Positions 47,213-58,965 of a stretch of DNA of 64,000 nucleotides are shown here, piece after piece. Below the pieces are notes generated by a model. That model was not told where the DNA came from, searched no databases, and worked only from the letters and a program-made list of their open reading frames with translations. Each line of letters opens with the position of its first letter. Position 1 is the first letter of the stretch. A program made the translations under genes and the position numbers. Where the stretch lies: contig ML680055.1 of assembly GCA_007922225.1 (NCBI GenBank), positions 3,592,543 through 3,656,542 of the forward strand, given 5' to 3'. Origin of the DNA: Emydura subglobosa. Lineage: Eukaryota; Chordata; Testudines; Chelidae.

Positions 47213-48227
47213 TGTGACTCTGGCAAAACAGGTGCCAGCTCTTGCCAAGGATTTAGGCCTCAGCTGAGCACGGACAAATTCATTGATGGAAACCTGTCTG
47301 TTTCCCCTGTGTGTTAGTATGGTGAAGTTGTATATTTAGATTTTATGGAATGCTTGTAAATTGCTGCATGCATTAATCTCACTTGTAATATCTTTATCAC
47401 ATGCTATAAGGTAATGTTTAAGTTTTTGCTTTATAGCTGGAAAAAATGTTTGCCCTGAATCTGTCAACCTGTCAGAAAGGTTTATCTCCTGCTAATTAAG
47501 AAGGCTATCAAAACTAAATAGGCCATTGTGGGACATCACAATACAAAGACTTTGTTAATTGCCCCTTCACACCCCTGAAGAGGATGTGTGCAAAAATGTT
47601 TACCTCATCAACTTGAATTCTGGAAGAAGGAAATACAGATAGTGGACAAAAAATATTTCATCTCTCTTTTGCTGTTTGGACTCTCATAGGCTTGGAGCTA
47701 CAAAACAGAAACAGATATCCCCAGAGTCAACCTGCATTAGCCCTAAAAGACAGTGACTGAAAGTGCTGACAGATTGCTACAACTCTGTCACCTTTTGGAA
47801 CCACAAACTGTAACTCATTTGTGTATAGACGTTTGCTTGCTTTAATCTGTAAACAACACTTTCATATTTTTTTCCTAGTTAACAAGTCCTTCGTTAGTTT
47901 ACTATAGGATTGGCTACAAGTGTTCTCTTTGGTGTGAGACGTGAGGTACAAATTGACCTGGGGTAAGTGACTGGTCTCTTGAGACTGGAAGCAAATTGAA
48001 TCTTTTGTGACTTTGGTGTAGAATGACCATCTATCATAAGATAGACTGGCATGCCCAAGGTGACTATCTGGGACTCCATGGTTAGACTGTTACAGGAGTT
48101 CACATTTGTTACTGGGTTGGTGAAATCTAATTATAGAACATACCTGCAATTTGAGGTGTCTGCCCTACTTTTTGACAGTCTACCCTGTGGTCAGCACTCA
48201 CGGACTGAACCAGTCCAGACAGTGTGT
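47213..48227 (+). mobile_element. LTR family A, copy 2
   Basis: Starts tgtgactctggcaaaacagg after a (tg)n run and ends accagtccagacagtgtgt. Collinear with 5531-6519 and with the reverse of 54942-56086. Here the poly(A) signal region reads tagttaacaagtccttcgtt before agtttactataggattggct: the AATAAA has been lost. Nothing retroviral follows. Confidence 0.7.
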
Positions 48228-48499
48228 TTCATAACTCTCACATTGCTGGGGCAGAACCCACAATAACAAGAGCCATTAATCATTGGTCAGTCTCACCCAT
48301 AGAAATGGCTACATCCCTTAGGGGAGAAAGCAGTCAAGTAAAACCTATTAAAAAGCAATGGGTCCAGAAGAAACACTTCAATTCTCAATACAGCAGGTAG
48401 AAACCAGTTTACACGACAACGAAGAAGGGGAAACCCAGCGAAGGATGAGTCACACAGAATAATTTCATTAAAGAATTACTGAATGGAACCCCCTCTACC

Positions 48500-49320
48500 C
48501 CCCGCCACCTTTGCATCTGACGTTGGATGGGTCACATGGCAGGGTTTTCGGATAAAAGCTGCCTAGTAGAAGGAAACAAGATTATTTTTACCAGATCCAA
48601 TCCTACGAGGCAAGTACTTTGCCTGCCAGGTAAAGGCCTGCCAGCTGCCACATCTGGGATAAACCTCAGAAGCTGAAGCTGTAAGATTTTTAATCTGAGG
48701 CTTGACAAAGCCCTGGCTGGGATGATATAACTGAGGTTAGTCCTGCTTTAAGCAGGGGGTTGGACTAGATGACCTCCTGAGGTCCCTTCCAACTCTATGA
48801 TTCTATGATACTGTGAACAGAAGTTTTATAAGATAATAACCAAAGTGTGTCTTTGTGTGTCTGGGTCTCTGGTGTTCTTAGCAGTGTGCAAATCTCTCCT
48901 GCTTCATTGTCATCTACTTAATAAAGCCAATGTAAATTTATTACGGGGTTGGCTTGAGTGTTGCCTTGTTAGGTTAAGAAGGGTGATCCAAGGAGGAACT
49001 GAGCTGTGCTGTGTGTCTGATCCTTTGGGAACAGAGGAGCTTATATTTTCTGTGACATTATGGTGAAAGGGCTTAATATCACAGGGGTCCTCTTACTTGG
49101 AGTCTGGGACTGGGCTAGCCTAGGGGACTGTTTAAACACTATATTTAGGCTGGCAAAAACCTAGGAAGTTAATAAGCCGTGTGGTTAGCTGGTGTGTCTA
49201 AGGAGTTTGAGCCACCCCTAGCACTGGGGTTAACTTCACTGTTACTGAACAGTCTGCCATGAAGTGGAACCCATGGTCTTGAGATACCAAGAAATGCAAC
49301 AGTAACTAGCCCCTTCTAGT
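48500..49320 (+). mobile_element. LTR-like family D, with a nested CR1 tail
   Basis: ggataaaagctgcctagtag at 48550 is TATA-like. An AATAAA stands at 48920-48925 and is followed by tttattacggggttggcttg, recalling the post-poly(A) block of families A and C. A CR1 tail has inserted at 48678-48809. Borders of the LTR are not fixed. Confidence 0.45.
48678..48809 (+). mobile_element. CR1 LINE 3' tail
   Basis: gatttttaatctgaggcttg, gggttggactagatgacctc, gaggtcccttccaactctat, gattctatgata: the well-known CR1 3' end with its short terminal repeat. Severely 5'-truncated, as usual. Confidence 0.85.
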
Positions 49321-50344
49321 AGTCTGTTGTAGACAGGGCAGCATAGACTTGACTTGTCCTAAGATGGTCGAGTTGAAGCCTACCAAGGAGCCCTATATCA
49401 GCGATGGTTCTATCAGGAATGGCCTGAAAGTGTCTCCTTGTTGGGTCTAATTTACTTGTTTAACAGCTGCTCACTTGACCCATCTGCTGAGTTTCCTGTG
49501 TCTGACTCTCCTCACCTTTCACCTCACGACACCAGTTACACCAGTTCGAAGCAGGTATTGAATGTTGCCATTGTGACTCAATATAATTTTTCACCCACTT
49601 TCACAGTCACTCGGCCCAGGGATGACACAAGCTGGCACCTGAAGACCTAGGAAACTAAGAGCATGATTCACTGCCGTGTTACCCACTTATATGCCAGTGT
49701 AAAACCATTGACCTCAGTGGAGTCACACCAGCATGGGAGTGGAGCAATACATTGGTGAAATGGGCCCTACATTTATTGGAATTGGAGGATAAACTGGACA
49801 CATATTTTCTTCCACACCTTCTTTCTTTCATTGATCTCTCTTCTCTTCTTCTCCTTCCCCTCCTTCGGTCTTCAGATGGTCCTACTCTCAATTCTCTTCA
49901 GTTTCTTTAAATCTGTCTTCCTTTCTGCCCTCCATTATGATGATTATTATGATGATTATTAATTTACTGTATTAGCAACTAGAGCTAGGACCCCATTGTG
50001 CTAGGTGCTGTAGAAACACAGAACAAAAGAAGAGTCCTTGCCAGGACCTCAGCTCTGGGGTTTAAGCCCCAAAGCATCTGATTGCTGCATCAAATTCTCC
50101 CATCTCTCCTAAGTTCCTTGTCTCCATTCAGGTAGTGAAACTGGCCTTCTATGCTTTCCTGGGCTATAAATTCACTACTATTAGCCTGACAGCGTGTGGC
50201 CATGAAGAAAAGCAAAGTCATTCTGGGCGGTTGATAATGAACTTCAGACCATTGCCCAGGGACTTTGTATCGCTGCCAATGGTCTCATCCAGAGTCTGGA
50301 ACCAATTGCAGCTTCTGCCAAAATTGTACTAGTTGTAGAGAGCT
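49321..50344. other. Non-coding stretch with short repeats
   Basis: Bases 49660-49760 contain aaccattgacctcagtggag inside a palindromic short repeat. Bases 49985-50060 carry ccccattgtgctaggtgctg, the interspersed piece also near 960 and 13060. No gene. Confidence 0.5.
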
Positions 50345-50805
50345 AGAATTAGAGTTAGCTGAAAAAACTCTATTGGGTGGCAAAATTGATGGAACAGTTG
50401 TGTTTACACTGGTGCTGGTTATAAACTAACAAAACAAAATACAGAAAGGAAACGGTTTTCATTTTCATCAAAATTTTCTGCAGAAAATTTCAAACTTTTT
50501 GTCAAAATCCCAAAACCTCAAACATTTTCAGTTTTGGAAACCAACAGCCAAAAATCTTTGGCCTTAGATTGTCAAAAAATAAAAAAAAATGTTCAACTCC
50601 CCCAAAATCAGCTGTGAACAACCAACAATGTTTAGTTTCCAGCCAAAAATATTCAGTTTTCAGATTTTCAAATTTTTTATGAAAAATTGAAAATTTTCCA
50701 GGAAAGCAGATGCTTTCCCTGAAATATTTTTGTTTTGTCAAAACCCGAATTTTCCATTGAAAAAAAAGTTTTGATCGAAAATTTTCAACCATGTTTACTA
50801 TAAAC
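50345..50805. mobile_element. Family T element
   Basis: Runs from agagctagaattagagttag through aaaattttctgcagaaaatt, tttggaaaccaacagccaaa and aaattgaaaattttccagga to cgaaaattttcaaccatg. Rich in self-complementary aaaatttt words. The 102-residue minus ORF is a product of this low complexity. Confidence 0.55.
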
Positions 50806-52164
50806 AACAAATGTTTTTCTGTCTGACATTATTCACTGTGTTCCTGAAAGGAGTAAAAATGTATCAGTGGAAATATTTAGTTCTGAGCAATATCAGGGAA
50901 ATTTGCAAATTTGTCAGACAGGCAACATTTCACCATTTTTCACTGCAAAGAGCATTGGAGAAATTTCAACCAGTCTCAAATATGCATAAAAATACCACGC
51001 CTGATTCTCCACAAAGGGATTGTTAATCAGTCCACTATGCTTGAAAATTAATTCAGATTAAGGTAGAGTGCGAATTTAAAGTGCAATATCTATTCCTGTT
51101 TACCTCCATGTATAGTTACACTCATTCCAGAATAAGAGTATATAATTACACTCACAAGTGTAATTAGTACCACAAATCATTCAACCTATTTTAAGAGCTC
51201 CCAGCCATGGGGTTAGCCAGGAAGAGTTTTCTGGAATAGCTGTTCCTGTATAATTCCAAGTGCAGATAAGCCCCAATAATACTAGTTTAACACTAGGTAC
51301 TCCAGTTCAAACTAGTATAACTGAGTGATGAATCAGGACCCTAAGGTTTGCATGCATGGGCAGAAGATTAATAGTGTGTCATGTATTTGGGCAGCACGGT
51401 TCTTATCCCAGATTTCCTGGTTAAATTTGAATTTCTATACGCATCCTGCCTACCTGAAATCCCTGTGCAACTGGATAAAAGGCCTGGTTCTGATCTTAAT
51501 TCCACTAGCTCTAAACTGGTCTGTCTCCAGTGACTTCATTGGTGTTGCTCCTTTCTGGTGTAAATCAAGGGTAACTCCACTGAAGTCAATAAAATCACAC
51601 TTTAGTTAAAACTATCATGAGAGGAGCATCTGGTTCTTTGCCTTCGAATATAGAATCATGGAAATGTAGGATGGGAAAGGACCTCAAATACTGCGTAGTT
51701 TTGTTCTGAGCTTTTGGATTCCACTTCAGAGGTGTCTGCATTTCAGTGCTGAGAGAAGTGATTGCCCAATCAGTGCTAAATTCTGCCTTTGGAGGTGCAT
51801 GAGGGGCTCCCATTGACTTAAAGGGACCTGTGTGTGCATATCCTAGGGCAGATGATGAGCTTTGGGTTGAATGATGCTGCAGGATCCTATGCAGCTAAAG
51901 CCACTACTAGGGAAACAGAAGCAATTATTATTATCACACCAATAAGGCTCTGATTGCAGGCAGATTAACGGATACAGTGAGTATGACCTTCATTTACTGA
52001 AGTGCTCAGCAAATCCAGAGCCACTGCTAGCCTGGTACATCAGCACCCCTGTCTATGGTACGAGAAGTCAGATGTCAACTCTGATAACAGTCTTGGCAAT
52101 TTTTTTTTTTGGATGTTTCCCAAATGAAATATCCCTCATGCCGTTGGAGCTTAATGAAATCTTA
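50806..52164. other. Non-coding stretch with short repeats
   Basis: Bases 51485-51595 (ctccagtgacttcattggtg, aactccactgaagtcaataa) form a palindromic short repeat. The CR1 antisense tail at 51646 is listed separately. No gene. Confidence 0.45.
51646..51700 (-). mobile_element. CR1 3' tail, antisense
   Basis: tatagaatcatggaaatgta then ggatgggaaaggacctcaaa is the reverse of a CR1 tail (ttccnncctatgattcta type). Confidence 0.65.
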
Positions 52165-52860
52165 ATGAACCCTTTGGAAACTCTGCAAAGTGACCGGAGC
52201 CAGCTGCCTGGGCCCCTGGTTAGTAAAGCTAGAAATCCCTCCCAAGGATTAGACCGGGCTGGATTCGGGAAAGCACCAGCTGTGGAAGCTACAGACGGCT
52301 GAACAGAAACTCTCCCCGTGGCCCTGTGGTGCAGCTATGTAACTCTGCGTTGGGCACCAGATTGTGCCATTGAAGCCCTGTTCCAGGTAGAAGATGGTAT
52401 GAGGAGATGTGGGTCCTGAACATGGGCCCTCAGGCCAATGCTGCTTCCACAGCATCACCCGGCAGCTCCCCCAGTGAGTGGAGAACTGGGAGCCTTGAGG
52501 CCTTGTGCACCATTAAAGGCACCGCCCACTTGAACCTGATTGGAGGAACTCCAGAGTCCCTGACTGAGCCGGGTACGCTATTTAAGCCAGAAAGAGACAC
52601 CGGAAGTTGTCTGTTCAACTGAATGAATTTATGTCTGGTTGCTACATTGAACCCTGCCCTCTTACCTGATGCCTGAGCCCTGCCTTCCTGACTTGTCCCT
52701 GGTTCTTGCTTTCCTGACCTGCTCCTGATCCTGGTCTCTGACTCTAACTCTGGCTCTCACCCTTGGCTCCTTCTCCGATCACTAGTCTGACTGCCCAAGC
52801 CCTGGTCATCACAGGGGGTATGGATCTGCCGGTTAGAAGCTCCTGGAGGAAGAGTTTTCA
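52165..52860 (+). mobile_element. LTR-retrotransposon-like, Gypsy-type candidate
   Basis: Promoter-like end: gattggaggaactccagagt (inverted CCAAT-like) and gctatttaagccagaaagag (TATA-like at 52578) before a region of iterated ctgacctgctcctgatcctg / ctctgactctaactctggct words (52670-52790). I associate this iteration with a turtle Gypsy LTR; unverified. Confidence 0.35.
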
Positions 52861-52899
52861 GCCATTTGTCCACCAGGACATATGATCTGGTAGACTAAG

Positions 52900-53112
52900 C
52901 ATGCAGTGAGGAGTTCTGAGTTCTAGTCCCATCTCCACGATGGCCTGGCCTTGCATTGTTTAGTCCAAAATAATGGAACGGCCCCCGTTTTGCAGAGAGA
53001 TACAGTGACTTGCCCACAGTTCATACAGCAAACCAGCATTAGAAGTAGCCTTAGATTGGACGTCCTCTGACACCCAGAGCAATGCCTCATGCACTAGACC
53101 ACAGTGCCCTCC
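52900..53112. repeat. Two MIR pieces in opposite orientation
   Basis: Bases 52905-52960 read as a plus-strand MIR head (gttctgagttctagtcccat). Bases 52985-53112 read as a minus-strand MIR (gagagatacagtgacttgcc, catgcactagaccacagtgc). Confidence 0.6.
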
Positions 53113-54486
53113 AGTGTAAGCCTGGGGAACGACATAGCTCTGTCCTGAACTTCAGCACCATCTGCTATTCCAGCGCTGGGCTCCCCACATTCTCCTGTGC
53201 CCAGGCTCTATAACTTGGAAGCAGAAGACCCCCCCCTGCTATTCCAGCGCTGGGATTCTCCTGAACCACAAATTGCCAGTCAAACTCGTATTTGTATTGA
53301 TGCCATTGAGCTGTAAAAATGAATGTCCTCAAAGATCCTGACTGCTATTGCGTGTCTAGGTTTGAACCCAGCTCTCCAATAGCCGAAAGGCTGGTGTCTG
53401 AAAGCAAACTGCCAGAATAAGATCGTAATTAGCTCATAACTGCTAATGGCCAACGGGAAATGGATGAGATTAACTGTCATTGGGTTGGTTTTAAAGCCTT
53501 ATTTTACTAGATAAAGCACATTAAAGATGAATTCATGTTCCATCCTGCTTGATGGTTTGTTTGCACAGTGTGAAAGAGAAGTGAGTGGCAATCATAAAGC
53601 ATGCAGTGGCCCTCATTTAGTTTTGTAGTTAACTGTAGCAGTAAGTGAATCAAACTGTGGCTACAAGTAAAGACCAATCGACTGTTATTTTCAGTCACTA
53701 ATGGGTCACTGCTATGAAGTCAGGCCCTGGGGGATACAGGAAATCTTTGGCTGAGGAGGGCTAATAGGACAGCCTTCAAACTGCTGTGCTTGGTTTGCCA
53801 ACAGGGGGTACTGCAAGGGAGATAAAAGAATTTGCCCTCAGGGCTCAGTGTGCTGCCAGTCCCTCTGAGAGGATCGAACTCTCTCAGGCAGACCCATGTC
53901 TTCTGACGGCAGTGCTGAGCACCATCTCTAGGACCAATGTTTTACCCAGAACCTTTCTGCCAGGCCTGTAGCATGACCCTTTTCAGCTGGTTTTCCCCTC
54001 CCTCTCAGTTGCACCAAACATTCTTCCAGCCTCATTCACTCTCAAAGCTATCTCAGCGTCAACTTCTCCCAACCCACTGGAGCAAACACTGCTCAAGGCT
54101 GGCTTCTGTCCACATTCACGTAAGGACACTGGAGACCACTTGCGGCTCCTGGAATGAAAGCCCAGATCCCCAGAGATTCTTAGGCACCTAACTCCCATGG
54201 ATGTGCTTGGCTGTTAGACACCTAAATACTGTGGAGGACCTGGGCCTAAAGTGCCTTTGATAAAGTCAGGTCAAAAAGTGTTACCGTTCTCACTGAAAAA
54301 AGGTGGTTTTCTGTTGCCAGAAACTGACTTTCCTTTTTTGTTGGTTTTTCAACAAAAAGTCAAATATTTCCAAAGCAACCTGGCTCCCCATTTTCAGGCC
54401 ACCTCTGACTTGGCTTATAGCCATTTAGCACTGACCTCATCTTTACAGTTGCAAGAGAAATGGCTATTAGCCTGCTTTAAACCACT
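53113..54486. other. Non-coding stretch with small repeat fragments
   Basis: Bases 53330-53385 include gtctaggtttgaacccagct, whose complement is B-box-like, perhaps an old tRNA-derived SINE. Bases 54160-54250 carry ttaggcacctaactcccatg. Bases 54262-54400 look like a short family T remnant. No gene. Confidence 0.4.
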
Positions 54487-54780
54487 GTAAGCATGTCCAC
54501 ACACAAAGCTACACCGATTGACCTAAATCAGTTTAACGGCACACCTGTTGTTGAATCTATGCCACTGTATGTGTGGATGAACCCAGAGAGAGCAGCTATG
54601 CCCTTTGCTTATAGCAAAGTGCCTGGAAACAAACTGACTCTCTGGGCTCCAGTTCTTGGCACTGCAGCCACTAACAGCTGGAATAAACAGCTTGGCCTAT
54701 TGAAACAAATGCCAACATTGTTTAAAGAGGTTTTGAATCTTTACTTTTTAGAAGCCTTGCTAGTGTCATCTGAGCTGAAA
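54487..54780. mobile_element. Short DNA-transposon-like element
   Basis: Opens gtaagcatgtccacacacaa, a gtctacac-type terminus, followed by gattgacctaaatcagttta. Other end not found. The 97-residue ORF here has no domain. Confidence 0.35.
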
Positions 54781-54941
54781 TTATGATGGTCATTATAGCA
54801 CTTTTCTATTTTAGACTAAGTGCCACTCTCATTTACATGGCATTAAATCTGGAGTGACTCCATCAGAGTCACTCCGGTTCCCACCGGTGGAACTGAGAGC
54901 AGAATTTGACCCTGAAGGCCAGATCCTGGGGAGTAGCTGTC

Positions 54942-56086
54942 CCAACCTCAGGGCAGATTGTGAAGAAGCAGGGCACAAATCCCAAACTGGTTGTGAGTTC
55001 TATACTTAGATTTCACCTATCAGTGCAAACTCCTCAAGCACTATGACAGCCTTAAACTGGATTCAAACAATTCCTTTGGGTACTCTGATCTATCTTACCA
55101 CCGAAGTAAGCTTGCCTTTGTGATAGATGAAACTCCTCAAGCACTATGACAGCCTTAAACTGGATTCAAACAATTCCTTTGGGTACTCTGATCTATCTTA
55201 CCACCGAAGTAAGCTTGCCTTTGTGATAGATGGTTCCTTACACCAAAAATCACAAAAATATTCAGCTTACTCCCAGTCCCAAAGGACCAGTCATTTACTC
55301 CAATCAATTGCACTTTAGATCCTACACCAAATTCAGCATTTGTGGCCAATCCTATAACAAATTAACTAAAGATTTATTGGCTATGAAAACTAAATAGGAG
55401 AGTTATTTAGAAGGTTAAAGCAGGTAAATACACACACACAAATGAATTAGGTTCTAAAAGCTTCTATAATAAACGGGCTCCATGTGTCCTTTAGGGCTAA
55501 CCCAGGCCAAGCCTGGGGATCTTTTGCTTATGCTTAGTAATCCTTGCCCCTCAGAGTCTAAGCAGCATAAAGATGCAGTTTCTTCTGGTTTGGGATTTTT
55601 ATTCTCTTCACCCTGAGTTCAAGCTGATGGGACAAGTCTCTTTGCATGTCTCTTCTTCATGGGCGTGGGGGGATTTTTGTTCTCTGATGTCCCACAATGG
55701 CTCATTTGGTTTCAGTTGGCCCTCTCTTGGGCAGGACCTAACACTTTCTGTGGTAAACTAGTATTCATACTTGGCCATGTTTCTCTCCTGACTGGGGGTG
55801 ATGGGCGGGTTCCTGTTTCAGAGCAAACACTTTGGCAATCGTAGAGCAAACACTTCAATATTATTTTATAACTTGGGATACAGATATTATAAATGGGATT
55901 AATGCATACAGCAACATACAAGCATTTCACAGAGTCTAAACACAAAACATCTTTTTATAAATCGAATACCTATAACAATACAAACACACAGGTGAGCCAG
56001 ACTAGATTCCAGCTATGCATTTGTCAGTGTCCAGTTGAGGCCTAGGGGCCATGGCTTGAGCTGGCACCTGATCCGGTAGCATCACA
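54942..56086 (-). mobile_element. LTR family A, copy 4, with internal duplication
   Basis: On minus it starts tgtgatgctaccggatcagg at 56086 and runs the full family A order, including ccaataaatctttagttaat (poly(A) signal) and gttataggattggccaca, to about 54942. The last bases, corresponding to the family A 3' end, are degraded. It lies next to the right copy of repeat R. Confidence 0.7.
55027..55232. repeat. Perfect 103-bp tandem duplication inside LTR A
   Basis: Bases 55027-55129 and 55130-55232 are identical as far as I can read, including aaactcctcaagcactatga at each start and cttgcctttgtgatagatg at each end. The other family A copies have one unit. Either a very recent duplication or an assembly artefact. 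Confidence 0.9.
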
Positions 56087-56137
56087 GGAGGGTCATTATA
56101 TAGCCCCAGATTTGTACCTACGTTTACAGCATGATTC

Positions 56138-56155
56138 CTCTCTCTCTCTCTCTCT
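56138..56155. repeat. (TC)n run
   Basis: Nine tc units near the inner end of the right repeat R. Confidence 0.9.
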
Positions 56156-56619
56156 GTGTCTAGGACATCATGCGTAACTAGGAAGTCTTCTAAGATGTCC
56201 GAAAAAGACTTTTCATTAGTGCAGTTTGAAAATTGTCAGACCAAAAGCTTTCCTGTTGGAAAACACAGCTTCCCCCAAAATGAAATTTGTCATGGGCAAA
56301 TTTTGATTCTTGATTAATTTTGTCATTATGAGTTCCTGCATTTTGATCTGAGAAAAATGTTGATTCAAAATGATCATTTTCTTTACATTTAGAAAATCTC
56401 CATGGAAAATCAAAAGAGTTTTAAAGGCTTTTTTTTGGCAGAAATATCATTGGAAATAATTATCTGGTTTTCTATCTAGCTCCTTTTCCCATCCTGGGCA
56501 CAGCTACAGTCAAGTTCAGTGTTGCTATTGACATCTGTCCCTTCCCCATATTGGTGGCACCACACAAATGATGTGTGGCATATGCCTGTCTCTAATTCCT
56601 AGAGACGTCTTGGTCTTGG

Positions 56620-56835
56620 TCCCAGTTTTCAAAGCAATTACTGGATCAAGCCCCAGCTACCTCAAAGACTTAATTTTGACACATGAATCATAGCAACAGC
56701 TGTCATCCTCTGGGATGATGCACATCACAAAGTCCAGGATGGAATGTGTGAGACCAGAGGACAAATCATCCTTGACTGAGGGAATCTAGCTATGGGACCA
56801 ACTTCCGGAGGAGATCTGGGGAATCCAGAGTCTGA
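56620..56835 (+). pseudogene. L2/CR1-type LINE ORF2 C-terminal trace (right copy)
   Basis: Bases 56628-56678 encode FKAITGSSPSYLKDLIL and 56790-56820 encode LWDQLPEEIWG, matching the FKALNxLAPxYL and LWNSLPxEIR landmarks near the carboxyl end of L2/CR1-type ORF2 proteins, with about the right spacing. A TAG stands directly before the second motif and the middle is scrambled. The family is known as non-LTR retrotransposon; L2 versus CR1 is not decided. Confidence 0.5.
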
Positions 56836-56950
56836 TTATTACTTTTTCTCTCTCCTCAGCAAGAAAGAAGCCTGGTTGGTTTTGAACCAGGGATCCAAGA
56901 ACGTGGCCAGGATGTGACACTGTGTTCTGCCTAGTTCAGCAGTGCGGGGA

Positions 56951-58078
56951 TGTGACCCACTGCACCCCATGAACACCTTTATGGTGTGATTGTGTATCCT
57001 TCATTTTCACCCTTATAGTGTAATTGTGTATTGTTTAATGCGAAGTATGTCATGGACAGTGCTTTTGGAATGCTCATGACATACTGAGCATTATTCTTAT
57101 AGTGATAGGTTTTTTGCAATGTCATATGCATGGTTATGAAGTTCTGCTATGTAATATTTCCAAATATGTGTCTCACATGGCTTGAGGTAGATCTAGGCAA
57201 ACACTAAAAGCAGAGAGGTAGTTCAAGCCTCACTAAGGCATGCATGAAATAACCCAGTTCTTCCTGGAACAATGGATTAGCCTAAGCATCTGATAAGGGG
57301 ATGCTCATTGACTCAGGATGTTGAGACCACCATGCAGGAATACTGTTTGTCACCTGACCCTGAAGGGAGGGTGAGGTCCCAGAAGGGGGCACAGGGACAT
57401 GTTGAAAAGGTGGGGACATTTGGGTTTCTAGCTCACTCTCTCTCTGTCTTCCACTTCCAGCTACAAAGCAACATCAAGCAACTGAAGGATTGTCCACGGG
57501 GGGAGGCCCTGGCTGAAGGACTCAGCCAGACGGTGGTGAGTATTATCTAAGACTGTAAAGTTACTGAAAGGATTAATCTTAGTTTAGAATGTGTTTTGCT
57601 TTTATTTCATTCTGATCAAATCTGATTATATTCCTCTGGTTTATAATCACTTAAAATCTTTCTTTACTGAATACATTTATTTGTTTGTTTTATCTAAAAG
57701 AGCACATGTGGTTTAGTGTGTGTTAGAGACGTCATTTAGAGTGACAGAGCTGGTGCATCTCTATTTCTTTGATAAATTGATGAACACATGATCTTGCAGA
57801 GTCCAGTGGGCAGCACTGTATATTGTAAAACAGCAGTTCCTCGGGTTGCATCTGGGACTGGGGGTGTTGCTGGGGTCACTTTATTACATAATCCCATGAG
57901 TGGTTGGCTAGAAGCACTCACCCACTAAATTAAGGACTACGTGCTTGCAGATAGTTGTGCATGGGCTGACCCAATAGTGGGGATTCACACAGCAGAGCAA
58001 GTGCAAGACGGGCCCCAGGAGTGAGGGATTGGGGTGACACAGCAATATCCAGTCCAGATTGCAGAGGGGAACATCTCA
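56951..58078 (+). mobile_element. LTR family B, copy 3, inserted in repeat R
   Basis: Starts tgtgacccactgcaccccat and ends gcagaggggaacatctca; other copies end gtcaca. Full-length and collinear with the 33315-34421 copy (reverse). Flanks are ggga and gggc, so the 4-bp target duplication is only 3 of 4. Because it splits repeat R, which is intact at that point in the left copy, the insertion is younger than the duplication of R. Confidence 0.75.
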
Positions 58079-58965
58079 GGGCAACTCTGCAGGATGTGAG
58101 GGTTGCGTCTATAGAGATGAGATCTCCTACAGTGCACAGGTTTGGATTTGTCCAGTACAAGACGGGCTTGATTTTTCAAAAGCATTGATGACCCACAGCT
58201 CATATACACTTCCGATGGTGGTGTGGGTGCTCAGCAGCTCTGATAATCAGGCCATCTTTTCCTATGATACATCAGCCACCCTGAGTGTTGGCACACAACT
58301 TCTTAACACTGGGCCTAGCTTTTAAAAAAGGTCATAAGTGCAGCTGTGTGTCCCTGTAGAGTTCTACAATGTGACAACACATTGACATGTGAAAGCCCAT
58401 ATACCTCTGGCAACTTGTCTTTGACAATATATTGGTAAAGACGTGTATCAATCTGCCTTGTCCAGTGCCTGCATATGCTTTTAGAGAAGGGAGGAGGGGT
58501 TTGTTGAAGTGACTTGAAGAGAGGTGAAGATGGGTTTAAAGATGATAGTTAAGCACATTCAACCAATAAAGAAGAGTAAAGTAGTCCTAAGAGGTCACTT
58601 CTCCATTTGGATAAGCCATTGAGAAGAGATTTCCCCTGCTGTTCAATTATTTTGTGGACAGTGATACCGTTAATGTCTGTGTGATTTTATTGGCCATGTC
58701 TCAGCTTTTCTGAAGTTTGCTTTTTGTTTTGAAGCTGAAGCTTAACTTTGAACTCCGTGTCTTACCAATGACAATGATCTCTTAAGGATTTTCATCCCAC
58801 AAGCCTCTCTAGCCCCACCCTTAAAGAAATTGCTAGATATATAATTAATTCCAGCTTTACTGAGTTTTCCCCCTGTGAATCTTTCTTTCTTTCTTAAAGA
58901 AATCTAATAATAATTATTTCCTGACTGTTCACAAGGAACATTGTGCAGAACATGCAAGTGATGGA

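Larger units (their letters stand above)
56095..58965 (+). repeat. Long repeat R, right copy, split by LTR B
   Basis: Reverse-complement partner of 41500-43550. It runs from the tataatgaccct region through an A/T-rich family T-like part (56196-56480), the L2-like trace (56620-56830), cttggatccctgg-type text (revcomp at 56890), the inserted LTR at 56951-58078, and on to cagctttactgagttttccc (58852) and gactgttcacaaggaacatt (58923). Both copies share the T-like part at the same place. Confidence 0.8.
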
